This document shows positions 55,339 through 64,000 of a stretch of 64,000 nt of DNA, one piece after another. The stretch covers positions 682,001 through 746,000 of the forward strand of contig NC_090774.1 of NCBI RefSeq assembly GCF_001761485.1, read 5' to 3'. A program made the position numbers and the translations under genes. The notes beneath the pieces were generated by a model. It saw nothing but the letters and a program-made list of their open reading frames with translations, was not told the DNA's origin and did not search any database. Source of the DNA: Yarrowia lipolytica (Eukaryota > Ascomycota > Dipodascomycetes > Dipodascales). Numbering within the stretch: position 1 is the stretch's first letter; every line of letters starts with the position of its first letter.

Positions 55339-58300
55339 TTGTTGAGTTTGGTTGTTACGGTATCTGCGAGCCGATACATCATTCATATCACTCACAACCT
55401 ACCGGTACATACTGTACTTACTGTACTGCACACTTTTCGTACGCCCTCCCCTAACCACTAGAAGTCGCGACGTTGGTGTTACGTTCCCCTCCCCCTTTTC
55501 CATCTCTTGTATGGCCCAGTTCCTGTTGCATCTTCTTCTTGTTCTGGAGGAACAAACACCTAGTCTTAGAAACCTCGGCTAGATAATTAGTATATTTATT
55601 TGTTTTATAGAGTGGTGGAACATCCCGTAGATACTCGGCAGTTTGTGATAAACCAAACAGCACGACCCCCTTCTTCTCCATATTATCAACCCTGCCTGGC
55701 TCATGCTCCGCCAATTAGTTCCAGAAATTGACAAACAATACCAATCAGCTGAAAAGGGGCTTCTGACACTGACATTTGACGTTGATATTATCAGCGTCAA
55801 GGGGGGATATGAGGTCCGAACAAGAGTGTCACTGTAGGTGTCACATGTCAGGCTGCGATGTTGAAACAAGCGCAGATATGTGGACTGGAATGCTACTTCT
55901 CGACTTGTTCGGTCTCTCGTATTCGGCTCAGCTTCCTCAGAGTGTCTCATTTGATCGACGATGCAGCTGGGACCCAGTTGCTGTTTCTACTTGGAGCTTG
56001 CTGTGAGTCCGATTGAGAAATAATAAGTGGGCCTCCAAGCTTCCATTTTATTATTTGCCGGTCTTTTCTGAGACACTGGGTCACGACTGTCGATGACACA
56101 GACAGACGTCCTCGTACAGTGCGGACTTCTACAAATGGGCATGAGAGCGAGAGCGAGGTATGTAGACAGACAGACAGACAGACAGGTGAGAATGTGGGTC
56201 AATTGACAAGAAGGGGCGTCATGGACTGGAGGGGGTCTAGACTGAGAGCCGCTCTCCTGCAAAAATGCAAAAGACGCTTTGTTGACACCGAGAAAATAAT
56301 TCCCACGTGAACTTGTCGTCTACTAGAACGTACTGTACAAGTACTGTACTGGTAGATTGTCCCCAGCGCAAATCTCTCGTATAATATTACCACGATCCAA
56401 CCGGCAATGTACTTTTACCTACGGGTAATTTAATTTCAAAATGGGATATCAACGGGCTCGAGTTAAAATTCCCCTGGTGAATAATGGGCGATAATTTCTG
56501 TTGACTTTGTTAAGACTGGGGAAAACATAGACACCACGGGCCCACACTAGGCCGAAATTACGCCAAGGGCCTCCGTACCTGTCACTCGCCGTCACTAAAC
56601 ACACCTGGAAATTACGGGGAAGAAACCGCCTTGTACAGATGCAGATAAACATCCAGATCCACATTTGCAGGTGGTTCAGTTTGGAACCATGCAGAGCCTC
56701 CAAGCCCTCGGTGACATACCACGTCCAAAGCCTGTCATGGCCACCCTGCCGAGCCCCTGATCTATCCCCCTTGAGCCCCCAGCCCCACAGTTTCTTTTTA
56801 CACGTCAAGGCAAGGCACACATTAGTTTGCGAATGGTGTCCTCAGCGGTGTACGATACATGATCTGTCTGTCTGTCTGGCCCTGACACTGACAGCCTATA
56901 AACAAGAGTCGTATATAAGCATTGAGGACAAAAGCAAATTACTTGTACTATACAGCACAAGCAAATTTCGTATCCACATTTTGAAACCTCCCACAAAAAA
57001 CTTGCACGCTCACGCTCCCTCTTAATTACAATAACACAAAGCTTGGACACATCCGCATTCAGTCAAACTCCGAGAACGGATCGGAGGTGTATAGAGCAGA
57101 GACTTTCGGGCTGGAAGATGGCGGTTTGTCATGCTGACTGACGGTCGGACGACGGCGCGGTAGCACAAGGCGCTGGAAATTGTGTTTCAGGGTTTTATCA
57201 CGGCAACTGTCGCCTCGCTATTTTTCCTTGGATTCCGCTAATTTTTCTTGCGTCTTAATTTTGGCCCTCCAGACTTCGCCTCGTGCTGGAACTTTCATGG
57301 GCACACTCTCCAGCTGTGCTTGAGCTTAAAGCGAATCTCGAACTTTATAACCTTGTTCAGAAACTCTATTCTATTACCCTCTCTGGTATACACACAGAGA
57401 CACTGTACCTGCGTGGTGGTAAGGTTGGGAGTCCGTGAACCGAGGAGAGCGGCGGTTGTGCAATTGGGGAACTGATAGAATGCAAAACACAGCAACGCAA
57501 CATCAAGACGGCCGTGCGGCTGGCTGGGGGGAGGATTTTTTTTCCGGATCACGTGACGCGCACTGGCGGCGAACAGCACTGCCCTCGTCGTCACGTGACC
57601 CCGTGCCAGCCGCAAGGTTGTGGGTGAATTTTGTTAAGCAGCCTTTTGAGTTATCAGGGGTCAATCGACGTTACACCGCGGCTGGTTGGAGCGCAACAAG
57701 GATGTGAACAAGCGAAATTTCAGAGGGACAAGAAGACAGACAGGGAAAAAAAAAGGAATCAGGAAAAAAAAGCACAAAAAAGGCAAAAGGACAAAAGGGC
57801 AAAAGGAAAACGGCCAAAAGACAAGGCCTCCAGCTCCCCACAGATAAGGGTGTGTGTCTGTGGTGTGCCTCAAAAGTCTCCGACCCAGGTGGGCATTGGT
57901 TGCATCGTCTGTAGATGGTGTGAGAGCAGCTATCATAGGCGATACAATATGTACGAAAGATACCGTATCGTACTTGGATTATCAGCACTAGCTACGATAC
58001 TGTACTTGCGGAGTGCTTGTCAAGTGATTGTGTCCACTTGTTTGACCGCCCAATACTTTGGGAAGATAACACCGGCCCTCCTGTGTGCTCGTAATCGCGG
58101 TGTAGTGTGCAGACTGTCTGTTTGTCATCTACTTGTAGTAGGGTCATGCAATAACAGACCTACCCGTCCAGTGTTATACGCCACAGGGGCAAGTCATCAC
58201 CGTCAGGGGTAACATTGAGGGCAAGCTAATAATAGCTGCTGTGGGTGGTGTGGACTGTATCACACCTACTGCTCAGAGTGGACCAGTATCTTGGGGCCAA

Positions 58301-58882
58301 TTCCACGCGCTCTTTTTTATCCCTCCAGCCCCAAATGAAAAATAACCCCGAGTACAGCCCACAGTAGCCTCGAGCAGACAAAGACCAGGCCAATAGCTAG
58401 GCTCTCTTCCAACTAAATCACGCGTGAGATGATGTGGATGAGTCTGGAGACACAGAAGGCCGTGAGGGGCGGGGCTTGCTGGCGGCCCAGAGTGGCCAAG
58501 TGTGGCTGCAATGTTGAGTGTTGGCCACCAACGTCAGTCATGTCGAATGAAGTGAAGACACCATTAGGGGTTGACTCTGTCGTGTGTCTTGTGTGTGTGT
58601 GTGTGTGTAATTTGGCACTGTCTCACATGTATAAGAATAAGGTTATAGAGTTACACTTTTCAGGTTGATATTTCCTGGAACGCTCTTTGTCCCATCACTT
58701 TATGGATTTTCGGCTGCATAGCCAATTTTAAGAATGGTACATGGGATATGCTAGTGCTCCATCTTTTGTCTGCTAGCCTACTGCCAATCGAAGATCCATG
58801 CTTTAAAAGATCAAACGTCTGCATCACCGCACCTGTATTTTAGAGGGAGAAGAAAAAAAGATACTCGCACACAGACAGCCCC
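55339..58882. other. 3.5-kb spacer upstream of the SANT/Myb gene
   Basis: No convincing gene. It contains an AGAC tetranucleotide array at about 56164-56185, an A-rich purine stretch at about 57725-57830 that makes a fortuitous 193-codon frame, GT repeats near 58588, and two TCACGTGAC palindromes at about 57548 and 57591. The length suggests a complex promoter for the downstream regulator, by inference. Confidence 0.5.
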
Positions 58883-59758
58883 ATGAACAACAACAGCCGG
58901 ATAATGGTCCCCATGCACTCTCTACCGTCTCCGGGCCAGCCCCAGGGCCCCACCTCCCACCACATGGGCTACCAGTATGTCGAGACGCCACCATCGCCCA
59001 AAAGTAGAAAGTCCTCCTCTTTCAATCCCAAATACATGCCGCCCCTGGACTCGTCCTACCGCCTAGGCTACAAGCCGCTCTTCAAGCGAGAAAACGAAGA
59101 TCCTTTCAAGTACGACATTTCCTCCCCTACCCCGGCCCAGTCTCCCTATGACGAACGCAAGACGTCGGCCCCGTCGGTAGTGACTTCATCGACAACAGGC
59201 TACCCCAATTACACCACCGAGCCGCTGCCTCGAAAGAGGGGCTACTCTGCGCCACAAAACAAGGCTATGGTCTCCATGGTACACCACATGCAACCGCAGC
59301 AGACTTATCACTCGAGCTCCTCGTCCAGCAACTCCTCTCGAGCCACCATCAAAAAGGCCCGAAGAGCCTACCGGTCCAAGTTCACCCAGGAGCAGGACCG
59401 GCTCATCATCAGCATGAAGAACGAAAACAAAACATGGCAGGAAATCAAGGAAATGGTCAAGGGCGAGACCCCCCATAACATCCAGCGGCGGTACGAGGTG
59501 CTCATGGCCCAGATGAATGGCAACCTCATCTGGGAGCAGGACGATCTGGATGCTCTGGTCGATCTGCTGGAGGCCGCCGAGCGACACAAATGGAAACACA
59601 TTTCGTCCGAGCTCAGCCGAAAGCTCGACAAGAAGGTCACTCCTTTGGCCTGCCAGAAAAAATTCAAGGAGATGTTTGGAGTGGCCGAAAACTCGTCGCT
59701 CCTAGGCTCCTCCTTGTGCTACGCATACTATGATAATGGCTGGAATTGTGTTGAATAA
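58883..59758 (+). CDS. Double SANT/Myb-like DNA-binding protein
   Basis: 291 residues. The N-terminal 150 residues are Ser/Pro/Tyr-rich and disordered (PPSPKSRKSSSFNP, PLPRKRGYSAP), and a basic segment KKARRAYRSKF precedes the domains. Two SANT/Myb-like modules follow. Residues 165-207 have FTQEQDRLIISMK, TWQEIKEM and IQRRYEVL; residues 217-266 have WEQDDLDALVDLLEAAE, WKHISSEL and ACQKKFKEMF. The layout suggests a sequence-specific transcription factor or chromatin adaptor in the nucleus. The exact orthologue is not recognised. The upstream spacer of 3.5 kb fits a regulated gene. Confidence 0.8.
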   Translation: MNNNSRIMVPMHSLPSPGQPQGPTSHHMGYQYVETPPSPKSRKSSSFNPKYMPPLDSSYRLGYKPLFKRENEDPFKYDISSPTPAQSPYDERKTSAPSVVTSSTTGYPNYTTEPLPRKRGYSAPQNKAMVSMVHHMQPQQTYHSSSSSSNSSRATIKKARRAYRSKFTQEQDRLIISMKNENKTWQEIKEMVKGETPHNIQRRYEVLMAQMNGNLIWEQDDLDALVDLLEAAERHKWKHISSELSRKLDKKVTPLACQKKFKEMFGVAENSSLLGSSLCYAYYDNGWNCVE

Positions 59759-60952
59759 AGAGATGGAACAGTCAAAAAGAAAAGAGCATGGTAGCAATGG
59801 TCCACACCTCTTTGCTTTTGAACAGTCCAATGTTCATTTCTTTTTGCGTCCACTCACACACACAATCAATCCTAAGAATACCCTTCTCCAAAGAATTTCA
59901 ACCCATTCGATCGGTTCCCCTACCCACCAAGGTCGTTCATCGTCTACGAGTTCTCTCATCACACGACCCTCGTTTATTTATTGGTCTAATAACCGCTTCT
60001 TTCCTCTCATCTATGAAGCCAAACCCCACCCTATTATTTCTAGACCGTATTTATTGCATCATATTCTACTAAATCGAATTCGTTAATTTCTTCAAGCGCT
60101 TCCGTGGTATCCCATTGTAGAGCCCGCACATCCGAAGATTGCCATGCCACAAATTTTTACCCCTATTTTTTCGAGCCCCCAAGCTACTCTTCCGTTTACG
60201 TTTAATTAACGGCTGCCACTAAAGTTCATAAAAGATCAATCTGCAAACTAAAGATGCGCGGTGACCGCACACTGTACGCACATGCAAAGACAAAAGTGCT
60301 TTTTTGTGCGTTTTCGTGCATTTCGTGCAGTGAGTGCATTTGAGACAAGTTCATGGGGCATGTATACGGTACAGCTTGTTTCAGGTTGGGTCCAAGACCC
60401 CCATAAATCGAGAAATTCGACCAAGACCTCAACGGGCATGCTTCCCAAGTGTGGGAATATTATTTCCAGAACCACGGTCATCGCATGAGAAGCTGTCTGT
60501 TTGTGAGGGTCCCCCCCGGCGGCACATGATTGGTGTATGTTAAGATGCATTATTTCCCTGTAATTTTGATGTAGCCAAAAGACGGCTGTCACCCAAGCTT
60601 CCACCAAGCTGCCACTTGACTCTTCTCATTTTTACCCCCTAATATACTCACACGCATCCTGAGTTAGCACATCCGACATGAGTGAAATGCTTCTTGCGCA
60701 CTCAAAACCTTGGGGGAAAGGCAATTCCAGTGTGAAAATCACGATCGAACAAGTGCAACAAGGAAAGAGAAACAAATCAGAACAAATCTGTCAGAATATA
60801 CCGGAATCACCCCCCCCCCAGGAGTTGCACTCACTCTAAAGGCGGATCTCACTCCTGGCGCCAACAGACCTGGCTCTCAATCGAATCCGCATAAATAGAA
60901 TCTTTGTGCAACGTCATGTGCTCCCTCGCTCCATATGCTGCCGTATCCACCA
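59759..60952. other. 1.2-kb spacer
   Basis: 3' flanks of two convergent genes. It contains a C run near 60811-60819. Short frames in it have no coding character. No RNA gene seen. Confidence 0.5.
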
Positions 60953-61192
60953 TTATGGATTTGACCCTGTACTTTCCCGGCTCGATCGTATCTCCGTCGG
61001 CTTTTGAATCTTCTCCGGGGTGGCATCACTCGGGGCTACCTGAACTGGGTCGTAACTCTGCCCGGCGTATCGGTCGTATCTGCTGTAGACTTTTGTAGGC
61101 TGCTCTTCCCTGACAGTTTCTAGAAGCAACCTGGCCACAGGTGTCTTGGATTCTGCATGGGCCAGAAATTTAGACAGGTCGGCCACCATTGA
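60953..61192 (-). other. In-frame extension behind the TAG of the next gene
   Basis: After the TAG at 61193-61195 the same minus frame continues: Ser, then MVADLSKFLAHAESKTPVAR, then LLLETVREEQPTKVY and RYDRYAGQSYDPVQV, to TAA at 60953. Its composition (CGA arginines, balanced charges) looks coding. It could be a separate 78-residue ORF from the ATG at 61189, a read-through extension, or a remnant of a longer original C-terminus. No splice signals that would remove the TAG were found. Confidence 0.4.
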
Positions 61193-61993
61193 CTAACTCG
61201 GCACGGGTGAACTGTCAGGGAGGCCCACTGGTTTTTCCACATTCTCATTCCACTCGGGTTGCTCTAGCTCATTCCACAGCGACTTCTGGGGCGCGCTGTA
61301 GACGTCACTTGAGTGGCCCAACCTTGGGCTGCCATGTCTTCGTGACGGTACATCTGCTCTAATAGGGGAGAGGGTATCTGAGACAGCTGCTTCTACTGAA
61401 GCCAGCTTCGGATTATGCGGGTGGGAGTGCGAGAAGCAGGCATCCGAATCAGAGTCGATCCACAGCTCCATGGGGTCGTCGCTGAGATCAGAGTCGCCAG
61501 AATCATGGAGGTAGCTCTTATGTCTCTTGCGTGGTAGGCTCTTACAGCCAGACGGCTGTTTGGCCGTGTTCAGGCCCCTCATTTGTTTCATAATATCGGC
61601 AGATACCTGCATGGCGTGACTGGCTGTGTTGTGTGATTTGTCTGCACGAGAGTCGCATTGCAGGTTCGGAGACTCGTGAGGAGCCGTGCAACTTGTTTGA
61701 TTTGCAGTCCGTCGAGCCCACAATTTTTGGCCCAACTTGTTGGACAGCGTTGCAAGCAGGGTCTGGAGGGACACACAGTCCTGCTGCAACATACGCAGAC
61801 GCTGTCGATCCTTTGTGTGCAGCCACTGGTTGTGTTTCAAGTTTCCACCCTCCTCCTTGTGATCCCTAAGCTGTTTGAGAGCCTGGTCTAACGCTAGGGC
61901 AGTAGTATGCGGAGAGTCATGCGGCGGAGGAGACCCAGAAGTGACGAGAGGCTCTTGTAGAGGATCTGGACAACTATCTGCGATGTGCATCAT
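61193..61993 (-). CDS. Unrecognised protein with helical N-half and acidic region
   Basis: 266 residues from the ATG at 61993, which lies 47 bp after a TATATATA. The frame is open further upstream to about 62146 but contains no better ATG before the TATA box. A predicted helical segment at about residues 34-94 has ALDQALKQLRDHKEEGG and RQRLRMLQQDCVSLQTLL. It is followed by a basic patch (SLPRKRHKSY, likely nuclear signal) and an acidic stretch (DSGDSDLSDDPMELW). The end is Ser/Pro-rich. No family recognised. The reading frame continues after its TAG for 79 more codons. Confidence 0.5.
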   Translation of the reverse strand: MMHIADSCPDPLQEPLVTSGSPPPHDSPHTTALALDQALKQLRDHKEEGGNLKHNQWLHTKDRQRLRMLQQDCVSLQTLLATLSNKLGQKLWARRTANQTSCTAPHESPNLQCDSRADKSHNTASHAMQVSADIMKQMRGLNTAKQPSGCKSLPRKRHKSYLHDSGDSDLSDDPMELWIDSDSDACFSHSHPHNPKLASVEAAVSDTLSPIRADVPSRRHGSPRLGHSSDVYSAPQKSLWNELEQPEWNENVEKPVGLPDSSPVPS

Positions 61994-62039
61994 GGTGCGC
62001 TTATGCGATAAGTACAGGACGTGGGGTCCATTGCACCCG

Positions 62040-62047
62040 TATATATA
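62040..62047 (-). promoter_or_regulatory. TATA box of the unrecognised minus-strand gene
   Basis: TATATATA lies 47 bp before the ATG at 61993 on the minus strand. It sets the start of that gene and excludes the longer open frame. Confidence 0.5.
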
Positions 62048-62805
62048 CTCGCAGCGCTGTACACACTGACGATGGCTCGTTACATAGCCCCTGTGGTATT
62101 GGTAGACATGACGTCCCCCGGCAAGCAACACAGCTATTGGTAGCAAGAATCAATCAATCCACGGACTAGACTGGCTAGCATCGGTGCTAACATGGACCTG
62201 GTGCCACGGATAGCCCTTGGCACAAGGTGAAACACGACTCCTAAACTAATCTCTTAGTTTGTGCAGCCTACAGTGTGTTCCAGAAGAGCGATACTGTATG
62301 GTTTATCGTGTAGAAGAGGTATGGGTGTGCTATAGAGAGCGGCAGATAGTACATACAAGTTTGGTTTTGCTTCCAGCCAAGTGTTGCGAGACTTGTTCTT
62401 TGCCAACTTCCTTCTCACTTATTATCTACAACCACATGAGCAAGGACTGCCGAAGGAAATATCCCAGATATTATAGGACCCCAATTTTCGCATATTACTT
62501 ATCCTACCTTGGAGTACATCTGTCAGCTTGTCGGATTGCAAAACACATGCAGCCTATCCGCTAGACTGGCACTAGTAACTAGTCTGCGCTAACCCTGCTT
62601 ATATACAGGGACTAAGTAGTTGAGAGACAAGACAAAGTCAAGCAGCATCATTTATTACATACCAGTCAGCTACGTAATTACGCGTACTTGTAGTGCCGTC
62701 ACTACTAATACTGTACCAGTACCTGTAATTAATATAATAAATCCATTTTCTAATAAGCAATAATCTACAATACATGTTATGTTGTTTCGTGCGATATGCA
62801 ATTGA
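62048..62805. other. 0.76-kb spacer
   Basis: 3' flank of the GH5 gene and promoter of the unrecognised gene. Contains GTACTTGTAGT and TGTACCAGTACCTGTA words near 62685-62725. No coding frame of note. Confidence 0.5.
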
Positions 62806-64000
62806 TCACTGAGATCGACATTGACTGCTGCTCAGGTTGTTGGCAGTGTCAATGTAGTCTGTGATGAACCGAATATTTCCCTTGACCTGTAGCTGCTGAG
62901 GACCCTCGTAATGCCACCAGGTGAGAATTTGCGTGTTTTCGTCGTACTCCCACTTGCCTGAAGACGTGGACACTCCTGTGGCCCATTGCAAAAAATGGTA
63001 GTGCGGCAGGTAGATGGTGGTGGGCAACAACTTGCCCTCGCACTTGTCATTCTCTCCACATGCAGCTCCCTTGATCTTCAAGGTGAACACAGACTTCTGC
63101 AGGTCGAAGCCATACGAGTCTAGCTTGCCGGAAATGACCTGGGGACAAGGACGAATAAAGGCCTCTCCTGCTCGGGCTCCAAGCACATACTCGGGAGGAG
63201 GCTTGAAGGCGTCGCCATGCGAGGACAAAGGAACAGCCGCAGTCTTGTTACGACGTCGGATAGCGCCCTTGATGGACGAGACTCGGCCTTTGATGCTCTT
63301 TCCGATAGACGTCTTGCCGAGGTACGACGAATCCAGGTAATACGACGCATAGGAGGTATACGTCGGAGGAGGGGTTTCTTCCGAGGACTGAGAACCATCG
63401 GCACTTCCGTTTGTCAGAGTCTGGGTAGCTCCTCCGTACTTCTGGAGCTGCTTCGCAGCATCGTCCTTGGAGTACAAAGATAGATCCTCTCCATTCCAGT
63501 TGTCGCCCCACTTGTGGTTGTTAGATGCGGTGTAGACCCACAGAGTATAGTGCAGTTTGGAGCCTTCCAGAGCGTACTGGTTGGCATCCAGAGCTCGGAT
63601 CTGCTGTGAGTAGTCGCCCGTTCGGTATGCGTATTTGTCATCCATATCGTAAGGGATTCCGATTTCGGAGATCAGACACGGGAAATTTCCAATCTTGGCA
63701 AGACCCTCCTTTCGCAAGAACCGCAGCTGGTCACGCAGACAATTACGAATGGCAGACTCGCCGACTCGAAGACCCAGAACAATGGAAGGATACTTGCCTC
63801 GCAGAATACCGACTACATCGACGTTGTACAGCCGGTTCCACTTTTTGTTCATCAGCGTCAGGCCGTCGTAGTAATGCGGCGAGTACACGATTCGCTTATC
63901 GTTGAACTCGGGGTGGTTGACGAGATCCGGTGGCACTTGCATGACTGGGGCCTGCATGAGAACCAGCCAGTCCTTGTTGACCTGACGGATTGTCGCCAGG
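62806..64000 (-). CDS. GH5 steryl-glucosidase-like protein, N-terminus missing
   Basis: A family-5 glycoside hydrolase cut by the right edge; the open frame continues past the ATG at 63957 as TIRQVNKDWLVLMQAPVM. YSPHYYDGLTLMNKKWN and the nucleophile motif CLISEIGIPYD resemble fungal EGCrP2/Egh1, which cleaves ergosteryl glucoside and related glucolipids. The acid/base glutamate would lie in the missing part. After LWVYTASNNHKWGDNWNGEDLS comes a Ser/Thr- and Lys/Arg-rich insertion, then a beta-rich C-terminal domain ending FITDYIDTANN. No PTS1 or membrane tail. The 398 residues visible are probably over half the protein. Confidence 0.8.
   Translation of the reverse strand, partial: LATIRQVNKDWLVLMQAPVMQVPPDLVNHPEFNDKRIVYSPHYYDGLTLMNKKWNRLYNVDVVGILRGKYPSIVLGLRVGESAIRNCLRDQLRFLRKEGLAKIGNFPCLISEIGIPYDMDDKYAYRTGDYSQQIRALDANQYALEGSKLHYTLWVYTASNNHKWGDNWNGEDLSLYSKDDAAKQLQKYGGATQTLTNGSADGSQSSEETPPPTYTSYASYYLDSSYLGKTSIGKSIKGRVSSIKGAIRRRNKTAAVPLSSHGDAFKPPPEYVLGARAGEAFIRPCPQVISGKLDSYGFDLQKSVFTLKIKGAACGENDKCEGKLLPTTIYLPHYHFLQWATGVSTSSGKWEYDENTQILTWWHYEGPQQLQVKGNIRFITDYIDTANNLSSSQCRSQ

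Noticed and set aside
57631-58212. 193-codon plus ORF with Lys/Arg-rich middle
   Set aside because: It arises from an A-rich purine tract; the rest has random composition and no start context.
1-64000. LTR retrotransposons, DNA transposons, CRISPR arrays
   Set aside because: No long terminal repeats, reverse transcriptase or transposase motifs, inverted terminal repeats or spaced direct repeats were recognised on either strand.

Overview
The window looks like nuclear DNA of an ascomycete yeast, most probably Yarrowia lipolytica or a very close relative. Three observations point there. The few introns are early in their genes, start with GTGAGT and have a CTAAC or CTGAC branch point placed almost directly against the acceptor AG. 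Arginine codons in the strong genes are mostly CGA. Gene spacers are long and full of TACAGTA and ACAAGTA words. No rRNA, convincing tRNA, CRISPR array or intact mobile element was found by eye.

Layout. 1-2363 (minus): a ribonuclease H1 cut by the left edge. 6283-7449: ribosome-biogenesis factor Ebp2. 12034-17801: a large repetitive cell-surface gene with a 5' UTR intron, a coding intron, CFEM-like cysteine modules and five tandem-repeat families. Its frame is interrupted by one TAG and then runs open for 2.2 kb to a GPI-anchor signal. 19928-22078: a TB2/DP1/HVA22 (REEP-like) membrane protein with a 17-nt first exon, convergent with mitochondrial Mgm101. 22.1-27.7 kb: gene-poor, with a small basic ORF and several decayed coding-like fragments. 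27989-39724: a run of plus-strand genes, namely an Lpx1-like peroxisomal hydrolase (ends SKL), protein O-mannosyltransferase Pmt4, a peroxisomal acyl/aryl-CoA ligase (ends AKL) and a Ste6-like ABC exporter. 40032-41462 (minus): a type-B carboxylesterase. 43911-44316: a 68-residue protein visible only after splicing. 45214-49448: Uba1 and exosome subunit Mtr3, head to head. 49917-55338: phosphatidylethanolamine methyltransferase Cho2 and a Vps62-family protein, divergent. 58883-59758: a double SANT/Myb-like protein. 60953-61993 (minus): an unrecognised gene whose frame is also split by one TAG. 62806-64000 (minus): a GH5 steryl-glucosidase-like gene cut by the right edge.

How the genes relate. 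There is no operon-like organisation. Loose themes are peroxisomal lipid chemistry (hydrolase and ligase, 4.3 kb apart), the secretory pathway and cell surface (Pmt4, GPI adhesin, REEP-like protein), RNA and nucleolar processing (Ebp2, Mtr3, RNase H1) and phospholipid synthesis (Cho2). The most unusual locus is the stop-split repetitive surface protein. Several promoters carry CACGTGAC-type palindromes.
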